Shown here piece after piece: positions 8,964 through 18,809 of a stretch of DNA of 64,000 bases. The position numbers and the translations under genes are program-made. How positions within the stretch are numbered: the first letter of the stretch is position 1; every line of letters begins with the position of its first letter. This stretch comes from Candidatus Streptomyces philanthi. Lineage in GTDB: Bacteria; Actinomycetota; Actinomycetes; Streptomycetales; Streptomycetaceae. The DNA lies in NCBI GenBank assembly GCA_018114805.1, contig CP073042.1:1860001-1924000 (forward strand). The letters run 5' to 3'. Below the pieces are notes generated by a model. It did no database searches. It saw only the letters and a program-made list of their open reading frames with translations, and was not told the DNA's origin.

Positions 8964-10856
8964 CTACGCGGTCTGCTCCTGCTGGAGCGCGTCCGCGAGC
9001 CGGGCCGCGCGCTCCGCGACCTGCGCGGGCCCCAGCTCGACCGCGCGGGCGCACCAACGCTGACCCTCAGTCAGCGCCCCGCGCCGCGCCGCCAGCAGCG
9101 CGAGCCGCAGCGCGGCGCGGCCGTGGCCGGCGTTGGCGGCCCGGGTCCACCACAGCGCCGCCTCCGGCTCGCTGCCCTCGCGGGCCAGCAGCAGGCCCAG
9201 GTTAAAGGCGCCGTTGCGGCTGCCAGCCTTGGCCGCGGTGCGGTACCAGTGCGCGGCCTTCACCACGTCCCCGCGAGCGGACGCGAGCATGCCAAATCGA
9301 ACCTGCGCGCGCCGGTGGCCCTGCCGGGCCGCCCGCTCGTACCACTCCTCGCACTCCGGCTCGCTCTCCGTACCGTCCCCGAGGCCCGCGCGCGGGTCGG
9401 CGGCGGCCGGCCGGTCGAGGAGGGCGCCGAGCCGGAAGGCGGCCTCGGCACTGCCGCCCTCGGCCGCGCAGCGCAGGTGCTCCTCGGCGGCCTCCTCGTC
9501 GCCCTCGCGCAGCAGCACGATCGCCACCTGGAGCGCGGCCTCGGTGTGCCCACCGGCGGCGGCGCGTACGTACCACTCGTGCGCCGTGCGCTCCGCGCCC
9601 AGCCCCGCGTGCAGGATGCCGAGGTTGAACGCGGCGTCCACACTGCCCGCCTCGGCGGCCTTGGAGAACCACGGCTCGGCCCCCGCCGCGTCCGAGCGCT
9701 GGAGCAGCAGCACGGCCAGCGCGTTCGCGGCCTCGCGGTGCCCCGCGTACGCCGCGCGCCGGTACCACTGCTCGGCCTGCGCGGTGCGCCCCTGGCTGGC
9801 GCAGAGCAGGCCGAGATTGTACGCGCCGTTGATGTCGCCTGCGTCCAGCGCCGCGCGGTACCAGCGCTCCGCGGTCTGCGGCTCGCCCCGGTCGGCGTGG
9901 AGCGCGCCCAGCGCGTTGGCCGCGTTGCCGTCGCCGTCGTGGGCGGCCCGGTGCCACCACACGGCCGCGCTGTCCAGGTCGCCGGCGTCGCGGAGCAGGA
10001 ACGCGAGCGCACAGGCGGCCCGCGGCTCGCCGTCCTCGGCCGACATCAGGTACCAGCGGCCGGCCTCCTTGGTCTCGCCGCGCTCCTCCAGCAGGGTGCC
10101 GAGGTGCAACGCCGCGCGCCGGTGCCCGCGCGCCGCGGCCTGTCGGTACCAGCGCTCGGCCTCGCTCTGCTCGCCGTCGGCCCGCGCGGACTTGCCGCGC
10201 CAGTCGGGGTGGTGCTGCTCGCGCTCGCGCCTGTGCAGGATCTGCGCGAGTCGGTACGCGGCCTCGCGGTGGCCGTGCTCGGCGGCAGCGCGAAACCACC
10301 GTTCGGCGCCCACGTCGCTGCGGTGCTCCAACAGGTCGGCCAAGGCGTACGCGCCGAGCGCGTGCCCCGACTCGGCGGACTGGCGCAGCCAGTACTCGGC
10401 GGCCGGCTCGTCGCCGCGCTCGCGGTGGTGCCGGCCGAGGGCGTGGGCGGCGGCGGGCGAGCCGGCGACGGCGGCGGTCCACCACCAGCCGGCCGCCTCG
10501 TCGGCGTAGCCGCGCTGGTGCAGGAGGACGCCCAGGTTGTTGGCGGCGGCGCGGTCGCCGGCGACGCTGGCGGCACGGAGGTGGGGTTTGGCCCGGTCGA
10601 GGTCGCCGCGGCGCAGCAGCAGCGCACCGAGAACGCTCATGGCGGCCGGGTCGCCGGCCTCGGCCGCCCTGCGGTGAACTGTCTCGAATTCGACGTCGGC
10701 GCCGTACGTGCTGCCCGCGATGTCCGCGGTGACGGCGTCCACTTCGCTCGCGCCGTCCAGCGCGAGTCCCGGCATGCTTTCGGCGCGCCCGTCGTCGGGC
10801 GCCGGCACAAGCCGCTCCTTCTCAAACAACCTTGCCCTGGCCCCCATGCGTTCCAT
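8964..10856 (-). CDS. TPR/Sel1-repeat protein
   Basis: About 630 residues, nearly all made of 14-15 or more tetratricopeptide/Sel1-like repeats of about 36 residues (pattern AxxWYRxAAxAGHxxAAxxLGxLL). It is a helical solenoid for protein-protein contact with no catalytic domain, signal peptide or membrane segment. Start ATG 10856 (MERMGARARLFEKERLV) is preferred over the longer frame because related Streptomyces proteins begin in this region; ATG 10848 is an alternative. Upstream on the minus strand TTGACC and GGTATACC occur but the spacing is not convincing. Partner and role unknown. The repeats are intact over 1.9 kb. Confidence 0.85.
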   Translation of the reverse strand: MERMGARARLFEKERLVPAPDDGRAESMPGLALDGASEVDAVTADIAGSTYGADVEFETVHRRAAEAGDPAAMSVLGALLLRRGDLDRAKPHLRAASVAGDRAAANNLGVLLHQRGYADEAAGWWWTAAVAGSPAAAHALGRHHRERGDEPAAEYWLRQSAESGHALGAYALADLLEHRSDVGAERWFRAAAEHGHREAAYRLAQILHRREREQHHPDWRGKSARADGEQSEAERWYRQAAARGHRRAALHLGTLLEERGETKEAGRWYLMSAEDGEPRAACALAFLLRDAGDLDSAAVWWHRAAHDGDGNAANALGALHADRGEPQTAERWYRAALDAGDINGAYNLGLLCASQGRTAQAEQWYRRAAYAGHREAANALAVLLLQRSDAAGAEPWFSKAAEAGSVDAAFNLGILHAGLGAERTAHEWYVRAAAGGHTEAALQVAIVLLREGDEEAAEEHLRCAAEGGSAEAAFRLGALLDRPAAADPRAGLGDGTESEPECEEWYERAARQGHRRAQVRFGMLASARGDVVKAAHWYRTAAKAGSRNGAFNLGLLLAREGSEPEAALWWTRAANAGHGRAALRLALLAARRGALTEGQRWCARAVELGPAQVAERAARLADALQQEQTA

Positions 10857-11128
10857 CGTTGCACCACCCACAACCGGCGTACACCTGGTATACCGCAGGG
10901 GCGAGGTCAATTCGACGTTTTGTCGACTTCCCGACAGAACGACTTCTGAAACCGCAGTTGGAGCCAGTTCCGCGCGCTCTCCTCGGCGCGTCGCGCCGCT
11001 CGTCGGGTCGTTCATGTCGCCACTCGGAGACCGTGCGACACACCTGCCCGGGCAGCCGCGCCGTACGCCGAGGGCGAGCCGTACGCCGGGAACGGGCCGT
11101 GCCGCCGGGGAGGGCGGGCCGTAGACAC

Positions 11129-11167
11129 GACAAGGCCCGAATCCTGATCAGGGATTCGGGCCTTGTC
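11129..11167 (-). terminator. Terminator downstream of the intact initiator tRNA
   Basis: A 16-bp inverted repeat beginning GACAAGGCCCGAATCC with a 7-base loop lies immediately 3' of the tRNA at 11175-11248. No strong T-run follows, as is common in Streptomyces. Confidence 0.75.
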
Positions 11168-11174
11168 TTTCAAG

Positions 11175-11248
11175 TAGCGGGGACAGGATTTGAACCTGCG
11201 ACCTCTGGGTTATGAGCCCAGCGAGCTACCGAGCTGCTCCACCCCGCG
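11175..11248 (-). tRNA. tRNA-fMet (CAU), initiator
   Basis: A 74-base cloverleaf with CAU anticodon, three consecutive G:C pairs at the base of the anticodon stem, and an unpaired 1:72 position (C:U), the initiator hallmarks. All stems pair. CCA is not encoded. It is the functional-looking member of the pair with 8738-8811. Confidence 0.95.
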
Positions 11249-11289
11249 TCGGTGTTCCCTGAAGGTATCACGACGCGGGGTGGACTCCT

Positions 11290-14200
11290 TCACCCGTCCG
11301 CTCTGTCCGGTGTCCGCTCGGGCTGGTCGGCCGGCTGGCCTCCGGTGTCGGCGGACGCCTGCTCGGCCCCGTCGCCCTTGTCGCCGCCGGCTCCGTCCTT
11401 GGCGCCGTCGTTCTTCCCGTCGCCCTTGCCGTCGTCCTTGGCCTTGTCCTCGGCGTCCTTCTCCGCCTTGGCGGCCCGGTCCAGCGCCTCCTTCAGGTCC
11501 TTCTGGGCCTTGCCGAACGCCTCCCAGTCCTGGGGCTCCTTCTGGAGCGCCTCCTGGCCCGCGGCGATGGCGTCCTGCGCATCCTTCAGGGCCTGGCGCA
11601 CCGTCGGGTCGCCCGATGGCTCGTCAGGTTCCTGGCCGTCGCCCGGTGGCTTCGTCGGATCGGTGGGCTTCTGCTCGCCGAAGACGACGTCGAGCGCCTT
11701 GTCCAGCGAGTCCTCGAAGGCCGTCTGGTCCCCGTAGGTCACCAGGACCTTCTTGAGCAGCGGATAGTTCGTCCCGGCGCCCCGGACGTAGACCGGCTCC
11801 ACGTACAGCAGCCCGTCGTCGAGCGGGACCGTCAGCAGGTTGCCGTACTCCACCGTCGAGTCGCCGCCCTTGAGGAGCCTGATGCTCTCGGCGATCTTCG
11901 GATCGGAGTTGAACTTGCTCTGCACCTGTTGTGGCCCGGAGACCGGGTTGTTCGGCCGCAGCTTCAGGATTCTGATCTTGCCGTAACCCTTGCTCTGCGC
12001 GTCCGCGTCCACCGCCATGAAGGCACTCAGGTTGTCCCGGTCGTTCGGCGTGAACGTGGTCGTCAGGGAGAACTTCTTCTCCTTCTGGTCCGGCATCTGC
12101 ATGCTGAGGTAGTACGGCGGCACCGAGTTGACCTTGTTGGTCGGGTCGTCGGGAACCTGCCAGACCTCACTGCCGCTGTAGAACTGCTCCGGGTCCTCGA
12201 CGTGGTAGCGGGTCAGCAACTGGCGCTGCACCTTGAACAGGTCCTGCGGGTACCGCAGGTGGTCCATCAGGTCCTTGCTGATCTGGTCGCGGTCCTTGAC
12301 CATGCCCGGGAACGCCTTTCGCCACGTCTTGAGGACCGGGTCCTCGGTGTCCCACTCGTACAGCTTCACGGACCCGTCGTACGCGTCGACCGTGGCCTTG
12401 ACCGAGTTGCGGATGTAGTTGACCTTGTTCTCCTGCGCCACGACCTCGCGCTGGCCGTCAGTCAGCGAGTCCTCCGTCGTGTCACCGAGGGTGGTGCGCG
12501 ACGCGTACGGGTAGCCGTTGGTCGTCGTGTACGCGTCCACGATCCACTGGATGCGGCCCTTGATGATCGCCGGGTAGGCATCGCCGTCGATCGTCAGCCA
12601 CGGGGCGACGGCCTCGACCCGCTCCTTCGGCGTGCGGTTGTACAGGATCCGCGAGCCCTCGCCGATGGCCCCCGAGTAGAGGATCTGCGGCTCGTTGAAG
12701 GACACCGCGTACGCCGCGCGGTTGAACGGGTTGTCGAGCTTGACGCCACTGTCGCCCTTGTACGTGGTCGTCTTCTCCTCGCCCTTGTCGCCGGAGTAGT
12801 CCAACCCCTCCTGCGGGCCGCCCACGATCGAGTACTGCCTCGTCTTCTCGCCGTAGTAGATGCGCTGTTCGTAGTCGCCGAACTGGCCCTCCGACGGGAG
12901 GTTGCGCTCCATGAAGGCCGGGGCGCCGGTCTTGGTGGTGTCGGTGCCCTTGGCCGTCACGGCGCCGTAGCCGTGGGTGTACTTGAAGTGGTCGTTGATC
13001 CAGTTGCGCTCGGGGATGCCCTTGGTGTTGATCTCGCGCAGACCGATGACGGTGTCCTGGTCCTCGCCGTCCTTGGTCTTGTACCGGTCCACGTCCAGGG
13101 TCTGCGGGAACTGGTAGTAGCCGCGGACCTGCTGGAGCTGCTGGACGGTGGGCGAGACCACGTTCGGGTCGAGCAGGCGCAGGCTGGCCGTGGAGTCGAC
13201 CTTGGCGCGCAGCGTCTTCGGGTCCTTGCTGCTCTCGCCCTGGTAGTCCTTCACGTCCGTGTTGTCGATGCCGTACGCCTTGCGCGTGGCCTCGATGTTC
13301 TTCTTGATGTACGGCGCTTCCTTGGCCTGCTCGTTCGGCTGGACCTGGAACTTCTGCACGATCGCCGGGTAGAGCCCGCCGATCAGGATGGCCGAGAGCA
13401 CCATCAGGCCGAAGCCGATCACCGGGAGCTGCCAGGTGCGCCGCCACAGCGTCGCGAAGAACAGCAGCGCGCAGATCACCGCGATGCAGAACAGGATGGT
13501 CTTCGCCGGCAGGTACGCGTTGGCTTCGACGTACTTCAGGCCGGTCCAGTTGCCGGTCTCCTTCAGGTCGCTCGACTTCACCGCAAGCCCGTACCGGTCC
13601 AGCCAGTACGCGACGGCCTTGAGCGCGACGAAGATGCCGAGCAGCACCGACAGGTGGCCGGTGGCCGCCGCGGTGGCGCGGGCGCCGGGGCTGGTGATGC
13701 GCAGCCCGCCGTACAGGTAGTGCACCAGCGTGGCGGCGATCAGCGACAGCACGGTGGCCGCGAAGCCGAAACTCAGCAGGAAACGGTACCAGGGCAGGTC
13801 GAACGCGTAGAACGACACGTCCTTGTGGAACTGTGCGTCCTTCTGGCCGAACGACACCCCGTTGACCCACAGCAGCCAGGTGCGCCACTGGCCCGATGCG
13901 GAGGCTCCGGAGATCAGGCCGACCAGCGCCGTGACGCCGATCAGCAGCCACTTCTTGTACGGGTCGATGCCCATCCGGTACCGGTCGAGCGACTGCTGCT
14001 CCAGCGACATGGCGCTCAGCGGCGGGCGCAGCCGGTGGGCCAGCCAGATGTTCACCCCGACGGCCACGGCCATGAGCAGGCCGAAGACGAAGAACAGGCC
14101 GATCTTGGTCACCAACGTCGTCCTGAAGACGGACGAGTAGTGCACCGAGCGGTACCACAGCCAGTCCGTCCAGAACCCCGCGAACATGACGAAGCCCATG

Positions 14201-14307
14201 GCCAACACGGCCAGGACGCCCAGCGTCATGAGCAGGGTCCGGACCCGCCGGGACGATCGGCCGACTCTGATCCGTGGCCCGGTCGGGCCTCCGCCGCGGT
14301 CCGGCAT
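11290..14307 (-). CDS. UPF0182-family large membrane protein
   Basis: A 1005-residue protein. The N-terminal about 310 residues hold seven or so transmembrane helices (for example [20 protein letters not shown] and [20 protein letters not shown]). A long conserved extracytoplasmic domain and a charged Lys/Asp/Ala-rich tail follow. It is the actinobacterial COG1615 family, whose function is not established; the mycobacterial member sits beside YlbL, as here. Start ATG 14307 (MPDRGGG) is chosen from family resemblance; GTG 14328 is an alternative. It is intact over 3 kb, which matters for judging the damaged neighbours. Confidence 0.92.
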   Translation of the reverse strand: MPDRGGGPTGPRIRVGRSSRRVRTLLMTLGVLAVLAMGFVMFAGFWTDWLWYRSVHYSSVFRTTLVTKIGLFFVFGLLMAVAVGVNIWLAHRLRPPLSAMSLEQQSLDRYRMGIDPYKKWLLIGVTALVGLISGASASGQWRTWLLWVNGVSFGQKDAQFHKDVSFYAFDLPWYRFLLSFGFAATVLSLIAATLVHYLYGGLRITSPGARATAAATGHLSVLLGIFVALKAVAYWLDRYGLAVKSSDLKETGNWTGLKYVEANAYLPAKTILFCIAVICALLFFATLWRRTWQLPVIGFGLMVLSAILIGGLYPAIVQKFQVQPNEQAKEAPYIKKNIEATRKAYGIDNTDVKDYQGESSKDPKTLRAKVDSTASLRLLDPNVVSPTVQQLQQVRGYYQFPQTLDVDRYKTKDGEDQDTVIGLREINTKGIPERNWINDHFKYTHGYGAVTAKGTDTTKTGAPAFMERNLPSEGQFGDYEQRIYYGEKTRQYSIVGGPQEGLDYSGDKGEEKTTTYKGDSGVKLDNPFNRAAYAVSFNEPQILYSGAIGEGSRILYNRTPKERVEAVAPWLTIDGDAYPAIIKGRIQWIVDAYTTTNGYPYASRTTLGDTTEDSLTDGQREVVAQENKVNYIRNSVKATVDAYDGSVKLYEWDTEDPVLKTWRKAFPGMVKDRDQISKDLMDHLRYPQDLFKVQRQLLTRYHVEDPEQFYSGSEVWQVPDDPTNKVNSVPPYYLSMQMPDQKEKKFSLTTTFTPNDRDNLSAFMAVDADAQSKGYGKIRILKLRPNNPVSGPQQVQSKFNSDPKIAESIRLLKGGDSTVEYGNLLTVPLDDGLLYVEPVYVRGAGTNYPLLKKVLVTYGDQTAFEDSLDKALDVVFGEQKPTDPTKPPGDGQEPDEPSGDPTVRQALKDAQDAIAAGQEALQKEPQDWEAFGKAQKDLKEALDRAAKAEKDAEDKAKDDGKGDGKNDGAKDGAGGDKGDGAEQASADTGGQPADQPERTPDRADG

Positions 14308-14451
14308 CTGGAAAGCCAAGGTGCGCACCTCGAAGTTCGGTGTCGATGAAGCTTGGTGAAGCAGCCCCGAGATACTAGGGCCCACTGATGGAACTTACTC
14401 AGGCTTTACTCAGTTCCCGTTTTGGGGTCCGTTCAAGGCACGATATTGACC

Positions 14452-15018
14452 ATGTCCAACCTTCCCACGGATTCCACGCCCGCGCCCGCCATGGCCGAGA
14501 GCCCGCTCACCCGTGCCGTACTGGAGCTTGACGAGTACGCGGCCGGCCTCGGCTGGGACCAGCAGGCCCGGCTGTTCGCCCTGGTCGACACGGCCCGACT
14601 GCGCGCCGACGAGCCGCAGCTCGCCGCGCAGCTCGGCCTCGAAGCTGACGGCCCGGCCGGCTCCCTGACCCCCATCGAGCAAGACGAGCTGCCGGCGGGC
14701 GCCGCGCTGGACGAGTTCCTCGCCACCATCGCCTGGCCCGACGCCGTGGCCGGCTGCGCCCTGGTCGTGGAGCGGCTGATGCTGCCGGCGACGGCCGAGA
14801 CCAGCGTGCCGGAGGGCCTGGACGAGCAGCAGTTGGCGGCCTGGGTCGCCAAGCAGCCCAGCCGTCAGGAGGTCCGCATGACGGTCGCGGTGCTGCGGGA
14901 CGGCGCGCGCGAGTCGGCGCTGCGGCTGCGCGAGAAGGACACCCCGACCGAGGTGCTGACCGGGGCCGACCTGGTGCCCGGGCTCGCGGAGGCGTTGGCC
15001 GCCACGTTCGAGGACTGA
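14452..15018 (+). CDS. Conserved actinobacterial protein, PPA1357-like
   Basis: A soluble, acidic protein of 188 residues without signal peptide or membrane helix. It lies divergent from UPF0182 and convergent with YlbL, a position conserved among actinobacteria. The conserved core runs from LTRAVLELDEYAAGLGWDQQARLFALVD to the end. No catalytic motif is visible and no function is known to me. Start ATG 14452 is preferred over the in-frame upstream codon; the ribosome site is weak. Confidence 0.8.
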   Translation: MSNLPTDSTPAPAMAESPLTRAVLELDEYAAGLGWDQQARLFALVDTARLRADEPQLAAQLGLEADGPAGSLTPIEQDELPAGAALDEFLATIAWPDAVAGCALVVERLMLPATAETSVPEGLDEQQLAAWVAKQPSRQEVRMTVAVLRDGARESALRLREKDTPTEVLTGADLVPGLAEALAATFED

Positions 15019-15047
15019 CGGCCGGGCGCACCCGGCGCGAGCGGTCG

Positions 15048-15086
15048 CGAGCCCCGTACGGCTGTCACCCGGCCGGCCGGGGCTCG
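15048..15086. terminator. Hairpin between convergent genes
   Basis: A 9-bp stem CGAGCCCCG/CGGGGCTCG with a 21-base GC-rich loop, no T-run. It is plausible as a shared terminator for the PPA1357-like gene and ylbL. Confidence 0.4.
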
Positions 15087-15103
15087 GGCTCCGCCGCGGC
15101 GAC

Positions 15104-15139
15104 GGCCGATCGGGGGGCCGATCGGGGGGCCGATCGGGC
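15104..15139. repeat. 12-bp tandem repeat, about three copies
   Basis: GGCCGATCGGGG occurs at 15104 and 15116, and a third copy at 15128 with its last base changed. It is intergenic, and each unit is nearly self-complementary. Confidence 0.8.
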
Positions 15140-15216
15140 GAGGCCCGTCGGGCGAGGCCGGTCGAGCGGTGCCGGGCAGCGTCGGTCGGCGGGGGCGGAG
15201 GGGCGCGGCCCGCCGG

Positions 15217-16323
15217 TCAGCTCGTGGGGCAGCTCGGCAGCTGGTCCGTCTTCTTCTCGCGGATCATCCGCAGCGCGTCCATCGCGTCGTCCAGGTCGCC
15301 CACCTTGATCAGGGTGAGCCCGTCCGGGATGTCCCGGGAGGCGGTGGCGCAGTTGGCCTCCGGGGTCAGGAAGTAGGTAGCGCCCTTGTTCCGCGCGCCG
15401 ACGGTCTTCATCGCGATGCCGCCGATGGGGCCGACCTTGCCCGTCTCGTCGATGGTCCCGGTGCCCGCGATGAACTCGCCGCCGTTCAGGTCGCCGGGGG
15501 TCAGCTTGTCGATGATGCCGAGCGAGAACATCAGCCCGGCGCTGGGCCCGCCGACGTGCTCGACCTTGATGTCGATGTTGAAGGGGAACGTGTAGTCGAC
15601 GGCCGCCTCGATGCCGATGATCGCCCGCTCCTCCTCCGGGGCCTTCATCGTGGCGAGGGTGACGTTCTTGGCGCCCTTGGGCTCCTTGCGCTGCTTCTCG
15701 GGCGCCGCGACCCGCTCCGCGGGGATCACCGTGAAGACCGTCTCCTCACCCGGCTTGTGCTGGCTGACGAGCTTGGCCAGGTCGGACGGGTTGTGCACCG
15801 CCTCGCCGTCCACCGCCTTGATCGCGTCGCCGGCGTGCAGGTTGCCCTCGGCCGGGCCGCCCTTGACGACGCTGCCCACCACGATGTGCGAGCCGAGTTC
15901 GACGTCCAGCAGCTTGCGCCTCTTCAACTGGCGCAACGCGGCGACCTTGGCGGCCTCCTGGGACTGGCTGAACTCCTCGGCGTTCTCCTGGTTGACCTCG
16001 TCCGCGGACTTGTCGTCCGGGTAGAACATCTTGCGCGGCACCACCAGCCGGTCGTGCGAGAGCCAGCCGTACATCGACTCGAAGAGGTTCATCTTGTACT
16101 CCGAGTTGGTGACCTGCACGGTGGTCATGTTCAGGTGACCGCTGGTGGGATAGGTCTTCTCGCCGTTGATCTGCAGCACCGTCTCGCCCTCGTGCTTCCC
16201 GAGCGTGTTGACCGTCAGGCCGGGGCTCATCTCCGCGTAGGGCACGGGTATCAGCACTACCGCGCAGAGCAACGCGATGAGCGTCAGGAGCGAGGCGAGC
16301 AGCGTGGCGGTGCGGCGTGGCAT
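15217..16323 (-). CDS. YlbL/Lon-like membrane-anchored PDZ serine protease
   Basis: A 368-residue protein with an N-terminal hydrophobic anchor (about 8-28), a PDZ domain (about 130-200) and a C-terminal S16 Lon-type domain. The catalytic dyad is visible as Ser261 in GGPSAGLMF and Lys306 in GGIAMKT, 45 residues apart as in Lon. The protease domain should face the cell exterior. The substrate in Streptomyces is not known to me; the Bacillus YlbL clears a cell-division inhibitor. It neighbours UPF0182 and the PPA1357-like gene, as in mycobacteria. Intact. Confidence 0.92.
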   Translation of the reverse strand: MPRRTATLLASLLTLIALLCAVVLIPVPYAEMSPGLTVNTLGKHEGETVLQINGEKTYPTSGHLNMTTVQVTNSEYKMNLFESMYGWLSHDRLVVPRKMFYPDDKSADEVNQENAEEFSQSQEAAKVAALRQLKRRKLLDVELGSHIVVGSVVKGGPAEGNLHAGDAIKAVDGEAVHNPSDLAKLVSQHKPGEETVFTVIPAERVAAPEKQRKEPKGAKNVTLATMKAPEEERAIIGIEAAVDYTFPFNIDIKVEHVGGPSAGLMFSLGIIDKLTPGDLNGGEFIAGTGTIDETGKVGPIGGIAMKTVGARNKGATYFLTPEANCATASRDIPDGLTLIKVGDLDDAMDALRMIREKKTDQLPSCPTS

Positions 16324-16551
16324 GGAACGACAGTACGGGACGGGCCTGTGAGTTCACCTGCGGGACCGCCCGCCCACGGGCCCGTGCGGGGACCGCCGGC
16401 GGCACGGGAGGCGGCCGGGTGTCGGCGGCTTCGCGGTGGTGCGGGCGGGCGTGCGGCCGGCCGCCCAGCGCCCCGTGACGGGCCCGGTGCGCAACCGTAC
16501 GAATCACGATCGCGAACGGTGAGCCAGCCGGGTGGCGGGGTCAGCCGGCGG

Positions 16552-16719
16552 TCAGACGGAGCCGGAATCGGAATGGGAGCGCTGCATCGCTTCGCGGAAC
16601 CGCTCGTACCCGACCTCGGCGACGTCCCCGGCCTTGCGGTCGCGGGCGGCCCAGGTGGTGTAGACGACGGCAGCGCCAGCGGCGATGAGCGGAATGATCA
16701 ACCACACGAGGACACCCAC
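16552..16719 (-). CDS. Small membrane protein, 55 residues
   Basis: Translation of the minus strand from GTG 16719 gives a short N-terminal transmembrane helix (VGVLVWLIIPLIAAGAAVVY) followed by a charged tail rich in Arg, Glu and Asp, ending at TGA 16552. GGAAG lies 5 bases before the GTG. The pattern matches small conserved Streptomyces membrane proteins found between ylbL and moaE; function unknown. No overlapping larger ORF is convincing. Confidence 0.7.
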   Translation of the reverse strand: MGVLVWLIIPLIAAGAAVVYTTWAARDRKAGDVAEVGYERFREAMQRSHSDSGSV

Positions 16720-16746
16720 AACGGACTTCCAATCCCCTTACACACC

Positions 16747-16796
16747 CGCAACTGGCAGATGATGCAGATTACGCAACTGGCAGATGATGCAGATTA
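16747..16796. repeat. 25-bp exact tandem duplication
   Basis: Two identical 25-base units (16747-16771, 16772-16796; each begins CGCAACTGGC and ends CAGATTA) lie in the intergenic space upstream of the small membrane protein gene. No inverted repeat is present. Confidence 0.9.
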
Positions 16797-16920
16797 ATCG
16801 TCTGCCAGGACAACGCTCACGGCAGGGGTACGGGTTACGCAACCGCACGAGCCTACGTGCCTCGTCCGCGCCCCTGGAGCGCCTTCCCCCCAAGACGCGC
16901 CCCAGGCCCGGAAGGATGCC

Positions 16921-17388
16921 TCAGACGCCGACCCATTCTTCCGTGCCGTCGCCGAACGTCTGGTGCTTCCAGATTGGCACCTCGGCCTTGAGGTCGTCGA
17001 TCAGCCGGCGGCAGGCGGCGAACGCCTCCGCGCGGTGCGGGCAGGAGACGGCGACCACCACGGCCAGGTCGCCGACCGCGAGGTCACCCACGCGGTGCAC
17101 GGCGGCCAGCGCGCGGACCGGGAAGTCGGCGACGACCTTCTCCGCCACCCGCCGCAGCTCCGCCGCGACGCTGGGGTGGGCTGAGTACCCAAGGCCGGTG
17201 ACCTGGGCGTCGCCCGGCACGTCGTGGTCGCGTACGGTGCCGACGAACAGCGCCGTGCCGCCCGCCGCGGCGTCGCCGACCGCGGCGAACACCTCGTCCA
17301 CCGAGAGCGGTGTCTCCCGGATGGCCAGCAGCCTGATGGGGTCGACCGCTGCGCGCTCCCCCGCCTGTGTTGCGTCCGTGTGTGCCAT
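16921..17388 (-). CDS. moaE: Molybdopterin synthase catalytic subunit
   Basis: Transfers sulfur from MoaD thiocarboxylate to precursor Z to make molybdopterin. The 155-residue protein has the conserved FVGTVRDHD start of the fold, the VHRVGDLAVGDLAVVV and CPHRAEAFAACRRLIDDLK segments, and the catalytic lysine in VPIWKHQ. Start ATG 17388 (MAHTD) or 17397 are both possible. No moaD is adjacent. It lies downstream of the broken epimerase on the same strand. Confidence 0.93.
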   Translation of the reverse strand: MAHTDATQAGERAAVDPIRLLAIRETPLSVDEVFAAVGDAAAGGTALFVGTVRDHDVPGDAQVTGLGYSAHPSVAAELRRVAEKVVADFPVRALAAVHRVGDLAVGDLAVVVAVSCPHRAEAFAACRRLIDDLKAEVPIWKHQTFGDGTEEWVGV

Positions 17389-17477
17389 GGCGCCCATCGT
17401 GCCCCACCCCGCGCAGGCCGCGACATGGACCCGGGCCCCTCACCCCGGCCGACCCGCGCGGGCCCGGCGCACCGCCG

Positions 17478-18618
17478 CTAGAGGCGCCTGCGGGCCTTGC
17501 GGGCGCGGCGGACCAGGGCGGCGGTGCCCACCAGGGCGACCGTGGCGCCGGCGGCGCCGAGCGTCGTCGCGTCCTTGCGGCCCAGCCTGCGGCCGGCCAC
17601 CGTGCGGCGCCCCGCGACCTCCTCCAGGAGTTCGGCCAGCACCTCCTCGTTGGTCCACCGGGGCCGCCAGCCGGCGTCGTGCAGCCGGCTGCCGCTGACC
17701 AACCAGGGGTGCATGGTGTACGCGAGGTCGCCCGCAGGGGACGGGGTGAGGCCGAGCCGGTACAGCCGGGATGCGGCGCGAGGGCCACCACCGACGGCAG
17801 CTCCATGCATCGGATGCCGGTCAGCTCCTCGACCTCCTCCTGTTCCAGCGAGCCGTCGCAGCCGCCGGCCAGCTCGCCCTCGGCCTTTTCGAGCACCGCG
17901 TACTCCAGGGCGCTGACCAGGTCGTCGACGTGGCAGAACTGCCAGGTGGGGCGCGATCCAGCGACCACGAGCAGCCGGGGCTACTCGAAGTAGCGGGTGA
18001 GGGCGGTGTCGGTGCCGCCGACCAGCAGCGCGGGGCGTACGACGGTGACGTTGAGGCCGGGGTGCGCGCGGGGCGCGCGCCGGGCGAGCTGCTCGATCTC
18101 CAGCAGGTCGCCGACGCCGGTGGCCTAGGGCGTGGCGCGCAGCTCGGCGTCCTCCGAGAAGGGTACGTCGTTGTCGGGCAGTGCCCCGTAGACCATGGCG
18201 GAGGTGAACAGCACGACGCGGCGCACCCCGGCCGCCGCGGCGGCGGTCAGCACGGTCTGGGTGCCGCGCACGTTGTACGCCGTCCTGGCCTCGGCGTCGG
18301 TCTCCAGTCCAGGTCGGTGGCGAGGTGCACGACGACGTCGGCGCCGCGCAGTCTGTCGGCGATGAGGGGATCGCGCACGTCGAGGACGTGCCAGCGCGCC
18401 TCGTCGACCTCGCCCCGGCGCTCGTCGATGGCCAGCACCCGCTTGACCTCGTCGGACTCGGTGAGCCTGCGGGTCAGCAGCGCGACGACGCCCGACGCGG
18501 CGCCCGTGACGGCCACGACGGGGCGCCGCAGGGGCGCCGACGGCGGCTCCTGGCGGGCCGAGTGCTCGGGGGGCGGATCGTTTCGCGCTGCGCGAACGGT
18601 CGGATCTGGGGAACTCAC
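17478..18618 (-). pseudogene. NAD-dependent epimerase/dehydratase (SDR), broken
   Basis: Extended-SDR protein remains, read from GTG 18618. The Rossmann start VVAVTGAASGVVALLTRRL, the VVHLATDL segment, VVLFTSAMVYGA and a C-terminal membrane-like tail to 17478 are all recognisable, but in different frames. The lesions are a one-base loss near 18305 (LATDLxLETDAEARTAYN), TAG at 18125-18127, TAG at 17991-17993 and a one-base loss near 17790. Four independent lesions make function impossible as sequenced. Substrate unknown. Confidence 0.85.
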
Positions 18619-18809
18619 CGGGCGGCTCCAGCGGTTGTCTTCTGTACGTAAGAGAACTGACGCGTACGTACCAGGCGCTGTCCATCCTGCCGCAGGCATC
18701 CGGTCGGCGAAGCACCGAGCCCTGATAGCGGCTGGGTGTCTACGCTGGTGGTGTTGTCGGGCAGTCGCCGTCGGCCCCGAGCCGATGGCCCTACGAGCCG
18801 AGGAAACCC

